Origin: Chloroflexota bacterium
GTDB lineage: Bacteria; Chloroflexota; UBA6077; JACCZL01
DNA length: 32,016 nt
Direction: 5' to 3'
Assembly: GCA_020850535.1 (NCBI GenBank)
Contig: JADZEM010000159.1
Span: 1 to 32,016 of the forward strand
Each line of letters begins with the position of its first letter. Position 1 is the first letter of the stretch. The translations under genes were made by a program, and so were the position numbers. This document shows positions 6,106 to 13,443 of the stretch, one piece after another. Under the pieces are notes generated by a model. That model was given only the letters and a program-made list of their open reading frames with translations. It did not search any database and was not told the origin of the DNA.

Positions 6106-9100
6106 ATGAGCGTGCCGGAGATCGTCGCCCCATCCATCCTGCCGGACGGCCCTGGCCGCTGTCCCGTCTGCCAATCGTCCAACCCGGTGACGGCCCGCCA
6201 CTGCGGGACGTGTGGCACGCGCCTGCTCTTCCACTGCTGGAGCTGTGGCGCCGAGGCCGTCCTCGGCCAGCAGTTCTGCACCGGCTGTGGGAGCGGCCTG
6301 ATCCTGCCGGCGACCGTCGCCGATGGCGCACCGCGCGAACCGCTGCCGGCCGCCCTGCTGAGCGCACGACCGCTGCCCGCGCCCTCATTTGCGGCAGCGC
6401 CCCTTGAGAGTGCAGGGCGCATCTCGGGCGCGACGACACGGCCAGACGCGCCCGCACAGACGGTCGGGCGGCCGTCAGCCGGGGCGGCGATGATGGCGAC
6501 GGCCCTGGGCGCGACGGCCCTGGGCGCGACCTTTCCTGCTCGCGGCGGCGAGGCGGCGACACCGTCTCTCGATGGCGCGGCGCTGCTCGATGACGAGGAT
6601 GTGCTCGTCGAGGAACGGCGCGTCGTGTCAGTCCTCTTCGCCGACATCGTCGGGTTCACGACGCTCTCGGAGCGGCTCGACCCCGAGGACGTCCGCGAGC
6701 TGTCGGCGGCGGTCCTGGCTCGGCTGGCCGAGGCTGTGTCGCTGTACGGCGGCACCATCGACAAGTTCATGGGCGACGCGATCATGGCGCTGTTCGGCGC
6801 ACCGACCGCCCACGAAGACGACGCCGTTCGCGCCGTCCATGCCGCCATCGCCATGCACCAGGCCGTCGGCTCGCTGGCCCAGCTCGACCGCGATGGCAAG
6901 GAGCTGGAGCTGCGGCTGCGTATCGGCGTCCACACCGGCGAGGTGATCGCCGGCGTGCGCGACGTCGGCGGCCACCGTGAGTACTCGGTGTTCGGCGACG
7001 TCGTGAACACGGCGGCTCGCCTCCAGACCGCCGCCGAGCCGGGCGGCACGCTGATGGGCGAGCAGACGGCCCGGCAGGCTGGCGGCGTCTTCGACCTCGC
7101 GCCCGTCGAGCCGCTGATGCTCAGAGGCAAGGCGCAGCCAGTCCCAGCCTACTCGCTGCGCGGCGCCCTGCTCCGCGATGTGCCGGTCCTCGCGCAGCGC
7201 CCACAGGACCGGCGGTTCCCACTGGTGGGCCGCCTGCTGGAGTTGCAGGAGTTGCGCCGCCACGTGGCCGACCTCTCGCGGGGGCGCGGGCAACTCTCCG
7301 CGCTGATCGGCGAGCACGGTATCGGCAAGACGCGGCTCCTGGCCGAGGTCCGCGACCATGCCGAGGAGCTAGGGCTGCGCTGGATCGAGGCGGCTGCGCC
7401 GTCGCACGCTCAGGGCCTGAGCTACCGGCTCATCCGGGAGATCGTGACGAGGCTGCTGGGCGTGCGGCCGGGCGGCTCGGATGCTCGGCTGGCGGCTGCC
7501 CTCAGCGAGAGTCTGGACCGGCTCCAGTTGTCAGAGCTGCTGCCGCCGCTCGGCCTCATACTGGGCGCGGAGTCCGATGGCGAGCAGACCGCCGGCCTGA
7601 CCGCCGCGCAGCTTCAGTGGCGAGTGGTCGAGGCGCTGCGCCGCCTGTTCGCGGCGCTGATGGCGGACCGGCCGCTGGTGCTGGTGCTCGACGCACTCCA
7701 GTGGGCCGATCCCAGCTCAATCGACGTGCTGCTTGAGCTGATGCCGCTCACCGACGAGCATCCGATCCTCTTCTACTACGTCTTCACGCCCGAGCCTGAT
7801 GCGCCGTCCTGGCAGCTCAAAGAGCAGGCCGCGCGGACGTTTCCGCATCGTTATGCCGAGATGGTCGTGCATCCGCTCTCCGAGCAGGCCGCCCATCAGC
7901 TGATGTGCAGCCTGCTCTCGTGCTCGGAGACGCCGCCAAACATCGAGGCGCTGGTGCTGGAGCGGACGGACGGCAACCCGTTCTTCATCGAGGAGATGCT
8001 GCGGGCGCTGGTGGACAGCGGCGCGCTGCGCTGGTCCGGCGAGACCTGGGTGGCCGACCATGACGTGACCGAGCTGCAGATCCCACAGACGCTGATCGCC
8101 ACCGTGCTGGCGCGCATCGACCGGCTGGCCGTCGGCGTGCGCCGCACGCTCCAGGTGGCGGCGCTGGTCGGCCGCGAGGTCTCGGAGCGGGTGTTGCGGC
8201 GGGTGCTGGACGCCGGCCCGGAGCTGGATCGCCACCTGCGAGAAGCGCTCCGGGCGGGGCTGCTCCGCGAGGAAGCCGTCATCCCCGAGCGCCGCTACGC
8301 CTTCACCCAGACCCTGATCCACGAGGCGGCGGCCGGCTCGGTGCTGCTGCGGCGGCGGCGCGAACTCCACGTCCAGATCGGGTGGGCGCTGGAGGAGATC
8401 TACTCCGACAACCTGGAGGAGCAGTACGGCGAGCTTGCCCGTCACTTCTGGGAGGGCGAGTCCTGGGAGCGGGCGTTTCGCTACAGCCGGCTGGCCGCCG
8501 AACAGGCCGCGGCGGCGTACGCCAACGACGAGGCGGTGGCCGCGTTCACCATCGCGCTGGAGTCCGCCGCGCGCTCGGCAGCAGGGGCGGCGCCGGAGGT
8601 GGTGGCGATGCTGGCCGAGCGCCGCGCCGACATTCGCACGCTGCTCGGCCAGTACGACGCCGCGCTGGACGACTTCAAGCGGGCGCTGATGGTCAACCTG
8701 GACGCCCTGAACGATTCGGAGGACGGCGCCATCACGCGCCAGCACAAGTCCGTCGTCGGCGCGCTGGCCCTCAAGATGGCCCGCCTGCACAGCTACGCCG
8801 GTGATATTGACGCGACCCGCACCAAGCTCGAAGCCGCCTTCCGGTTCCTGCCCGACGGCTCCCCTGACCTGGCCTCGGCCTGGGCGCTCAAGGCAAGCAT
8901 GTACACCTGGGCCAGCAATGCAGCGGCCGCTGCCGAGGCCGGCCGCAAGGCTCTCCAGATCGCCCGCGAGCGCGGATCGTTCCGGCACCTCTCGGAGGCG
9001 TACGAGGCGCTGACCCACCCGTCTATGATGGGCGAGCTGTTGGACGAGCTGCCCAGGCTCACAGATGAGTGGGTCACGGCAGCCCGCGCTCGCCCCGAGG

Positions 9101-9987
9101 AGCGGCCCATCCTCTACAAGGCGCTCACGGCGCGCGCCCTGGTCCGAGTCTGGGCGCTCTGGACGTTCGACGCCCAGGATCGTGCCGATATGGAGGAAGC
9201 GCTGGAGCTGTCCCGCTCGACGGGCTCCACCGTTGGCGAGACGACAGCGCGCGGCATCCTCGGGATCGGACAGGTGCTCCTGGGCGAATGGCAGGTCGCC
9301 GAGACCAACCTCCAGCTGGCGACGGGCCTTCCCACGACCATCGTCGGCGTCGGCGCGATCTTTGAGTGGTGGCTGATGCTGCTGCTCACCTGGCGTGGCG
9401 ACTACGACACCGCTGCCGAGCAGATGACCGTCTGGCTGAGCGACGCGAACAACACCCATCGGGCCGTGCTGATGGGCGCGCTGCTGGGGGTCAACCGGCT
9501 GCGGGCCGGCGACGACGAGGCCGCTCGGAGCCGCCTAGCAGCAGCCGGGCGGGTGGCCGAGCAGCTTGGCTGCGCGCAGTGCTCGCTGACGATGGAGATG
9601 CTGGCAGCCGAGGCCCTGGCCGAGCTGGGTGACCGTGCGGGGGCCGAAGGGTACAGTGCGCGGGCGCGCAGCCAGGGTACAGCGTTCGGACGGCGCGCGG
9701 CAGTCCTGGCGGCCGACCGCGCCGACACGCTGCTGGCGCTCCACGCAGGCGAGCTTGACAGGGCGCGGGCGAGCGTCAAGTCGGCGCTCAGGACGGCCGA
9801 TGAGCTTGCCCAGCCGTACGAGCTTGCGCGCACGATGATAGTCGCGGCCGAAGTCCATGACGCGGCTGGCGATACGCGCGCGGCCGAGCGACGGCGCGAG
9901 CGCGCCCGCGAGATCCTGGGCGGCCTCGGCGTGCGGCCCGGCGCGACGGTTCTCAGGATGAGGCCGGAGCAGCCGCTCCAGGCTTGA
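6106..9987 (+). CDS. Class III adenylate cyclase with zinc ribbons, AAA ATPase and TPR-like repeats
   Basis: A 1293-residue multidomain protein. Two N-terminal zinc ribbons use C19/C22/C33/C36 and C44/C47/C58/C61. An Ala/Pro-rich linker follows, with a 15-base repeat at 6496-6530. The class III nucleotidyl cyclase domain (about 170-350) keeps every catalytic position visible: metal-binding D180 (FADIVGF) and D224 (MGDAI), adenine-specifying K220 and D298 (VFGDVVN), and transition-state N301 and R305. An AAA_16-type ATPase (from about 370) has Walker A GEHGIGKT (402-409) and a Walker B segment ending at D529 (LVLVLDALQWAD). The last ~500 residues are Ala/Leu-rich helical TPR-like repeats. It should make cAMP from ATP, gated by the ATPase and repeats, as proposed for similar cyclase/ATPase fusions. 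No membrane span is seen. The putative cAMP receiver in this window is the transporter at 29303. Confidence 0.93.
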   Translation: MSVPEIVAPSILPDGPGRCPVCQSSNPVTARHCGTCGTRLLFHCWSCGAEAVLGQQFCTGCGSGLILPATVADGAPREPLPAALLSARPLPAPSFAAAPLESAGRISGATTRPDAPAQTVGRPSAGAAMMATALGATALGATFPARGGEAATPSLDGAALLDDEDVLVEERRVVSVLFADIVGFTTLSERLDPEDVRELSAAVLARLAEAVSLYGGTIDKFMGDAIMALFGAPTAHEDDAVRAVHAAIAMHQAVGSLAQLDRDGKELELRLRIGVHTGEVIAGVRDVGGHREYSVFGDVVNTAARLQTAAEPGGTLMGEQTARQAGGVFDLAPVEPLMLRGKAQPVPAYSLRGALLRDVPVLAQRPQDRRFPLVGRLLELQELRRHVADLSRGRGQLSALIGEHGIGKTRLLAEVRDHAEELGLRWIEAAAPSHAQGLSYRLIREIVTRLLGVRPGGSDARLAAALSESLDRLQLSELLPPLGLILGAESDGEQTAGLTAAQLQWRVVEALRRLFAALMADRPLVLVLDALQWADPSSIDVLLELMPLTDEHPILFYYVFTPEPDAPSWQLKEQAARTFPHRYAEMVVHPLSEQAAHQLMCSLLSCSETPPNIEALVLERTDGNPFFIEEMLRALVDSGALRWSGETWVADHDVTELQIPQTLIATVLARIDRLAVGVRRTLQVAALVGREVSERVLRRVLDAGPELDRHLREALRAGLLREEAVIPERRYAFTQTLIHEAAAGSVLLRRRRELHVQIGWALEEIYSDNLEEQYGELARHFWEGESWERAFRYSRLAAEQAAAAYANDEAVAAFTIALESAARSAAGAAPEVVAMLAERRADIRTLLGQYDAALDDFKRALMVNLDALNDSEDGAITRQHKSVVGALALKMARLHSYAGDIDATRTKLEAAFRFLPDGSPDLASAWALKASMYTWASNAAAAAEAGRKALQIARERGSFRHLSEAYEALTHPSMMGELLDELPRLTDEWVTAARARPEERPILYKALTARALVRVWALWTFDAQDRADMEEALELSRSTGSTVGETTARGILGIGQVLLGEWQVAETNLQLATGLPTTIVGVGAIFEWWLMLLLTWRGDYDTAAEQMTVWLSDANNTHRAVLMGALLGVNRLRAGDDEAARSRLAAAGRVAEQLGCAQCSLTMEMLAAEALAELGDRAGAEGYSARARSQGTAFGRRAAVLAADRADTLLALHAGELDRARASVKSALRTADELAQPYELARTMIVAAEVHDAAGDTRAAERRRERAREILGGLGVRPGATVLRMRPEQPLQA

Positions 9988-11503
9988 CTGCGCCGTCCTC
10001 GACGGCCAGCGCCGCATCCGGGACCATGGCGCGGAATGCCGGCAGACAGCCGCGGGCCTCGGGCTCCACGTAGTCGAAGTTCACCACGCGGTCGGTCAGC
10101 TCCCAGAAGACAGGATCGTCGATGGTCAACAGCTCGGAGAGCGCCGCGTCAAGCGTGGGGGGCGGCACGCTCGCCAACGCATGCGCCAGCAGCTGGGTGC
10201 TCGCCGGCTCACCCTTCGCCAGGCAGAACGCGCCGAGCGCCAACGTCATCTTGTAGAGCTGCGTCAGCGCCGGCGACCGTTTCGCCTCGCCACGCCGCAC
10301 CGTGTCGATCAGCTCGCCGATGATGGCAGCGGCCACGTCGCAGCCAGCGCCATGTTCGAGCGCGCTCTCGGCCAGGATACGAAGGTCGTAGGCGGCAGCC
10401 GCCGACATCCACAGGAGCGGCCCGCCAGCCGCCGCGTCGCCGTAGTAGCTGAGGCGGTGGGCGATCTGGAGCGTCATATCCGGATGGTGAATCATCGCCG
10501 TATCGGCCATCAGGCGATACTGGTACAGCACGTGGTAGCCCGCGCGAACGTCGCCCTGGTTGATGGCCGCCCGCAGAACCGTGTTGAAGAACTTCATCAC
10601 GCCGACCGAAAGGCCGACATCGTTCCGCTCGACGGCTTTCTCGCCCAGCAGGCGAAGCACCAGCGCGACGGTGGTATTCACATCGTGGAGCTTGTTCAGC
10701 GTGGCAAAGAAGACCTCCCGCAGTTCGTCGAGCATGCGGACCTCGACCCACGTCATCGTCTCTTCGATCTCGCGGACGATCAGCTCGTGCCGTCCCCGGA
10801 ACTGGTGCTCCTCGACGCTGAACCAGGCCGGCGGCATGGTCGCCTTCCGTTCGAGGTACGAGGCGATGCTCCAGTACAGCGCCCAGACAGCGTGCCGGGC
10901 GACCGCGCCATCCGACTGGTTGACGGCCGTCCGCGCGATGTCGCCCATCTGGGAGATGCGACGCATCGCCATGGCCCGCCGCTGCTCGACCTGTCGAAGG
11001 CCCTCGACGGGCATCACGGATTCCAGGAATCGCTGCTGGATATGATCGAGGATGTTGTCCGGGCGGATCACCTCGAACAGGTACAGGATGTACGGCGGCA
11101 GCATCGCGAAGCAGAGCGTCATCAGCACCATCCCGACCAGCGTGGCGAAGACGGGGATGTACGTCTCCTTGAGCACCAGCCCGAGCCACAGGTTGAACAC
11201 GATAGTGATGATGAAGAGGCCGATCAGCAGCGAGTTCACGGGATCCTGCACGAAGATCCCGATCACGCTGAACGAGTAGCGCTGTGCCGTCAACTGGACG
11301 GTCAGCAGCACCAGCGCGATCAGCACCGCCATCGCGCTGGTGAGGGCGGCGGCGTTGGTGTTGAGGACGAACTGGACGCTGCCGAGCGCACCGAGCGTAC
11401 TGTGCTCGGCGGGATCCCCCAGGACGGCGCTGATGACGCTCAGGCCGGACACGACGATGACCAGCGCGACGAACGGCACGATCCACGGCAGCAATCGACG
11501 CAA
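9953..11503 (-). CDS. DUF2254-like predicted membrane protein
   Basis: About 516 residues. Four hydrophobic segments lie in the first ~150 residues (LLPWIVPFVALVIVVSGL; AMAVLIALVLLTVQL; LLIGLFIITIVFNLWLGLVL; LVGMVLMTLCFAMLPPYI). A large soluble, mostly helical domain of ~360 residues follows. The LTVQLTAQRYSFSVIG...VQDPVNSLLIG segment between helices 2 and 3 resembles DUF2254 proteins, whose function is unknown. Start choice: GAGGAGG at 11511-11517 is one base from the GTG at 11509 but seven from the TTG at 11503, so TTG is preferred. Its 3' end overlaps the cyclase gene tail to tail by 35 bases. The cytosolic domain contains no recognised catalytic motif. Confidence 0.7.
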   Translation of the reverse strand: MRRLLPWIVPFVALVIVVSGLSVISAVLGDPAEHSTLGALGSVQFVLNTNAAALTSAMAVLIALVLLTVQLTAQRYSFSVIGIFVQDPVNSLLIGLFIITIVFNLWLGLVLKETYIPVFATLVGMVLMTLCFAMLPPYILYLFEVIRPDNILDHIQQRFLESVMPVEGLRQVEQRRAMAMRRISQMGDIARTAVNQSDGAVARHAVWALYWSIASYLERKATMPPAWFSVEEHQFRGRHELIVREIEETMTWVEVRMLDELREVFFATLNKLHDVNTTVALVLRLLGEKAVERNDVGLSVGVMKFFNTVLRAAINQGDVRAGYHVLYQYRLMADTAMIHHPDMTLQIAHRLSYYGDAAAGGPLLWMSAAAAYDLRILAESALEHGAGCDVAAAIIGELIDTVRRGEAKRSPALTQLYKMTLALGAFCLAKGEPASTQLLAHALASVPPPTLDAALSELLTIDDPVFWELTDRVVNFDYVEPEARGCLPAFRAMVPDAALAVEDGAVKPGAAAPASS

Positions 11504-11608
11504 GGTCACGCCTCCTCACCAGGAGTCGCATACGGGCGGCGCTGGCGGATTCTAGAAGCGCGCCCGCCCTGGATGCCACGCCGCGCCGGCGGCCTGGGCG
11601 GCGTCCGG

Positions 11609-11631
11609 TAGAATTCGCCTCGTGCTGGAGG
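11609..11631 (+). promoter_or_regulatory. -10 element and ribosome site of the fabL-like gene
   Basis: TAGAAT (11609-11614) is followed by GGAGG (11627-11631), seven bases before the ATG at 11639. This implies a short leader of about 18 bases. No good -35 hexamer is seen. Confidence 0.45.
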
Positions 11632-11638
11632 TCTCTCG

Positions 11639-12391
11639 ATGGAGCTAGCGGGGAAGCTCGCGCTGGTGACGGGCGGCGGGCGTGGAATCGGCCGGGCCTG
11701 CGCGTTGGAGCTTGCCGAGGCGGGCGCGGATATCCTGGTCAACTATCTCCGCAACAGCGACGCCGCCGAGGAGACTGCCCAGGCCGTGCGGGCGCTCGGC
11801 CGGCAGGCGGAGATCATCCGCTCGCACGTCGGCGATCCGGACAAGGTGGACCGCATGTTCGGGGAGATCGGGGACCGCTGGGGCTACCTGGACATCCTCG
11901 TCAACAACGCGGCCTCGGGCGTCATCCGGCCGCTCCGTGAGCTGGAAACCCGCCACTGGGACTGGACGATGAACATCAACGCGCGCGGCGCGTGGCTGTG
12001 CGCGAAGGCCGCCGCGCCGCTGATGGACGGCCGGGGCGGGCGGATCGTCGGCATCTCCAGCCTGGGCGGCGGGCGCGTCTTCCCCGAGTATTCGGCGGTG
12101 GGGATCTCGAAGGCGGCGCTGGAGTCGCTGACGCGCTACCTCGCTATCGAGCTGTCGGCGCTGGGGATCGCCGTCAACGCGGTGTCGGGCGGCCTCGTGG
12201 ACACGGATGCGCTGAGCCACTTCCCGCGCCGCGAGGAGATGCTGGGCGACGCGAAGTCGAAGACGCCGGCGGGGCGGATGGTCGAGCCAGTGGACATCGC
12301 GCGGGCCGTGCGGTTCCTGTGCGGCCCCGGCGGCGAGATGATCCGTGGCCACATCCTGGTTGTGGACGGCGGGTACTCGCTGCCGATCTAG
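11639..12391 (+). CDS. fabL: Enoyl-ACP reductase III, FabL type (SDR family)
   Basis: 250 residues with a typical SDR cofactor loop TGGGRGIG (11-18) and the NNAASG motif (89-94). It resembles Bacillus FabL rather than a 3-ketoacyl reductase: ELETRHWDWTMNINA, SGGLVDTDALSHFPRRE, TPAGRMVEP and MIRGHILVVDGGYSL all follow the FabL pattern. The catalytic Tyr and Lys are Y151 and K158 (YSAVGISK), the Y-x6-K spacing of enoyl reductases, rather than the Y-x3-K of most SDRs. The predicted role is NADPH-dependent reduction of trans-2-enoyl-ACP in the last step of fatty acid elongation, in the cytosol. FabL enzymes are known to be less triclosan-sensitive than FabI. It is monocistronic, with no fatty acid genes beside it. 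Confidence 0.82.
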   Translation: MELAGKLALVTGGGRGIGRACALELAEAGADILVNYLRNSDAAEETAQAVRALGRQAEIIRSHVGDPDKVDRMFGEIGDRWGYLDILVNNAASGVIRPLRELETRHWDWTMNINARGAWLCAKAAAPLMDGRGGRIVGISSLGGGRVFPEYSAVGISKAALESLTRYLAIELSALGIAVNAVSGGLVDTDALSHFPRREEMLGDAKSKTPAGRMVEPVDIARAVRFLCGPGGEMIRGHILVVDGGYSLPI

Positions 12392-12440
12392 TGGTCCGTC
12401 AGTCGTGAACGACCGAGTTGGACCTCTGCCGACGCTTCAC

Positions 12441-12712
12441 CCGTCATCCCGTGGGAAGCGACCCGTTCGGCACGCTCAGGGCAATCCTGACGACCCTCCC
12501 CCGTCATCCCGAGCGACGTGAGGCTGCTCCCATAACCGTCATCCCGAGCAGAGTGAGCGTGCGAACGCAGTCGAGGGATCTTCCTCACGCCACAGAAGGA
12601 GAAGATCCCTCTCCGCTCGTGCCTCGCCGCGGTCGGGATGACGAGCGGGTGTGTTCGTGCCTCGCGCAGCTTGCCCTGAGCTCGCCGAATGGGGTCGGGA
12701 TGACGACCGGCA
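12441..12712. repeat. Nested inverted-repeat intergenic element
   Basis: This fills most of the 355-base gap after the fabL-like gene. GTCATCCCG occurs at 12443, 12503 and 12538 and its reverse complement CGGGATGAC at 12634 and 12696. A longer arm at 12463-12483 is the near reverse complement of 12671-12691 (TTGCCCTGAGC...). At the centre is an 11-base hairpin, GAGGGATCTTC (12573-12583) with GAAGATCCCTC (12601-12611). The whole is therefore a set of nested palindromes. It has no coding capacity worth calling and no target-site duplication that I can identify. It looks like a decayed non-autonomous mobile element and might also end transcription of fabL. Confidence 0.75.
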
Positions 12713-12746
12713 CTGAGCGACCCGGTGATTGACGCCAGACGAGCCA

Positions 12747-13148
12747 CTACTCGTCGTCTTCGGCGGGGGCCGTCGGCGTCACCAGCAGCGTCGGCAGCAT
12801 CCGCATGAACGCCGAGTTCGCGACCACCCGGTCAGCGCCGGCCTCCAGCGCCTGTGAGCGCAAGGTCTGGTTCATGTGCGGCCCGAACGCCAGCACGTAC
12901 AAGCCGGCCGTCGCAGCATCCGCGCGGACCTGCCGGATGATCTCGGCCCAGGGGCGGCGGGTGGCAGCCATCCCGACCAGCAGCGCGCGCGGGGCACGGC
13001 CGGCAGCGGCCGGAATGTCCTCGAATCGGCTGACGTAGCGAATCTCGACGCCGGCCGCCTCCGCCGCCGCGTCGATACGCGAGCGCACCATCAGGTCGTC
13101 GGCGATGGCGAGCAGGAGGTCCTGCCCGCCCTGGTCCGTTCCCGTCAC
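12747..13148 (-). CDS. Degenerate receiver-like protein
   Basis: 133 residues from a GTG at 13148 whose first bases overlap the stop of the upstream small gene (GTGA, four bases), implying translational coupling. The fold reads as CheY-like: first strand LLLAIADDLMVRSRI, helix (AAAEAAGVE), third strand ALLVGMA, YVLAFGP, and an ALEAGADRVV segment that matches the usual 'A.GA..y' stretch. The phospho-acceptor Asp expected at the end of strand 3 is absent (LLVGMA), so it is probably a pseudo-receiver that does not take phosphate. It ends in an acidic tail (APAEDDE). No output domain is attached. Its partner is unknown. Confidence 0.6.
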   Translation of the reverse strand: MTGTDQGGQDLLLAIADDLMVRSRIDAAAEAAGVEIRYVSRFEDIPAAAGRAPRALLVGMAATRRPWAEIIRQVRADAATAGLYVLAFGPHMNQTLRSQALEAGADRVVANSAFMRMLPTLLVTPTAPAEDDE

Positions 13149-13243
13149 CGTCGCCGCGCGAGCGTCGTCATCCGCTTCTTCTCTTCGAGCTTTTTGGCCT
13201 TGGCGCGATGCTTCCGAATGGCGACTTTCTTCCGCTTGTTCAA
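13145..13243 (-). CDS. Very short, highly basic protein (32 residues)
   Basis: The frame starts at TTG 13243, with GAGGAGC seven to eight bases upstream. It encodes a 32-residue product whose first 20 residues read MNKRKKVAIRKHRAKAKKLE and which ends in RRR. Over half of the residues are Lys, Arg or His, as in the smallest ribosomal proteins (bL36, bS22/AURKAIP1-type), but I cannot assign a family. The stop overlaps the GTG of the receiver-like gene by four bases, which supports real translation. It could be a ribosomal or RNA-associated protein; alternatively it is only a leader whose translation drives the downstream gene. Confidence 0.6.
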   Translation of the reverse strand: MNKRKKVAIRKHRAKAKKLEEKKRMTTLARRR

Positions 13244-13270
13244 GTGACGCTCCTCTGCATGATGCGCGAG

Positions 13271-13318
13271 CGCAGCCACGCGGCTGCGGATAGACTGGCA
13301 AGTCGATGAGCGATTGTA
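13271..13318 (-). promoter_or_regulatory. Possible promoter and leader hairpin of the small basic protein gene
   Basis: TACAAT on the minus strand (13318-13313) could be a -10 box. Downstream in the putative leader, CGCAGCC (13271-13277) and GGCTGCG (13282-13288) form a perfect seven-pair stem with a four-base loop, about 28 bases before the TTG start. No -35 box is clear. Confidence 0.3.
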
Positions 13319-13443
13319 GCCAGGATCGGGCCGGGCCGGCGGGAAGCTACATCAGACGCTCACGGCGGCAGGCCATGTCGAGCGCCCATCAGCAGGGCGT
13401 CATCAGACACGCGGGGCGTCATCCGGCGCGCAGGCGCCGTCCG

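Noticed and set aside
6496-6530. 15-base direct repeat in the cyclase gene as a regulatory or mobile feature
   Set aside because: It encodes an Ala/Thr/Gly linker in frame (ATALGATALGATF) and is best seen as linker expansion.
7717-9459. 580-codon minus-strand frame opposite the cyclase
   Set aside because: Antisense to the ATPase and repeat region of the cyclase; composition is typical of a shadow frame.
12573-12611. Rho-independent terminator after the fabL-like gene
   Set aside because: The hairpin is perfect but no T-run follows on either strand, and it is part of a repeated element; left as part of the repeat.
12388-12747. 119-codon minus-strand frame across the nested repeat
   Set aside because: It lies in the inverted-repeat element and its residues are explained by the repeated strings; no family similarity.
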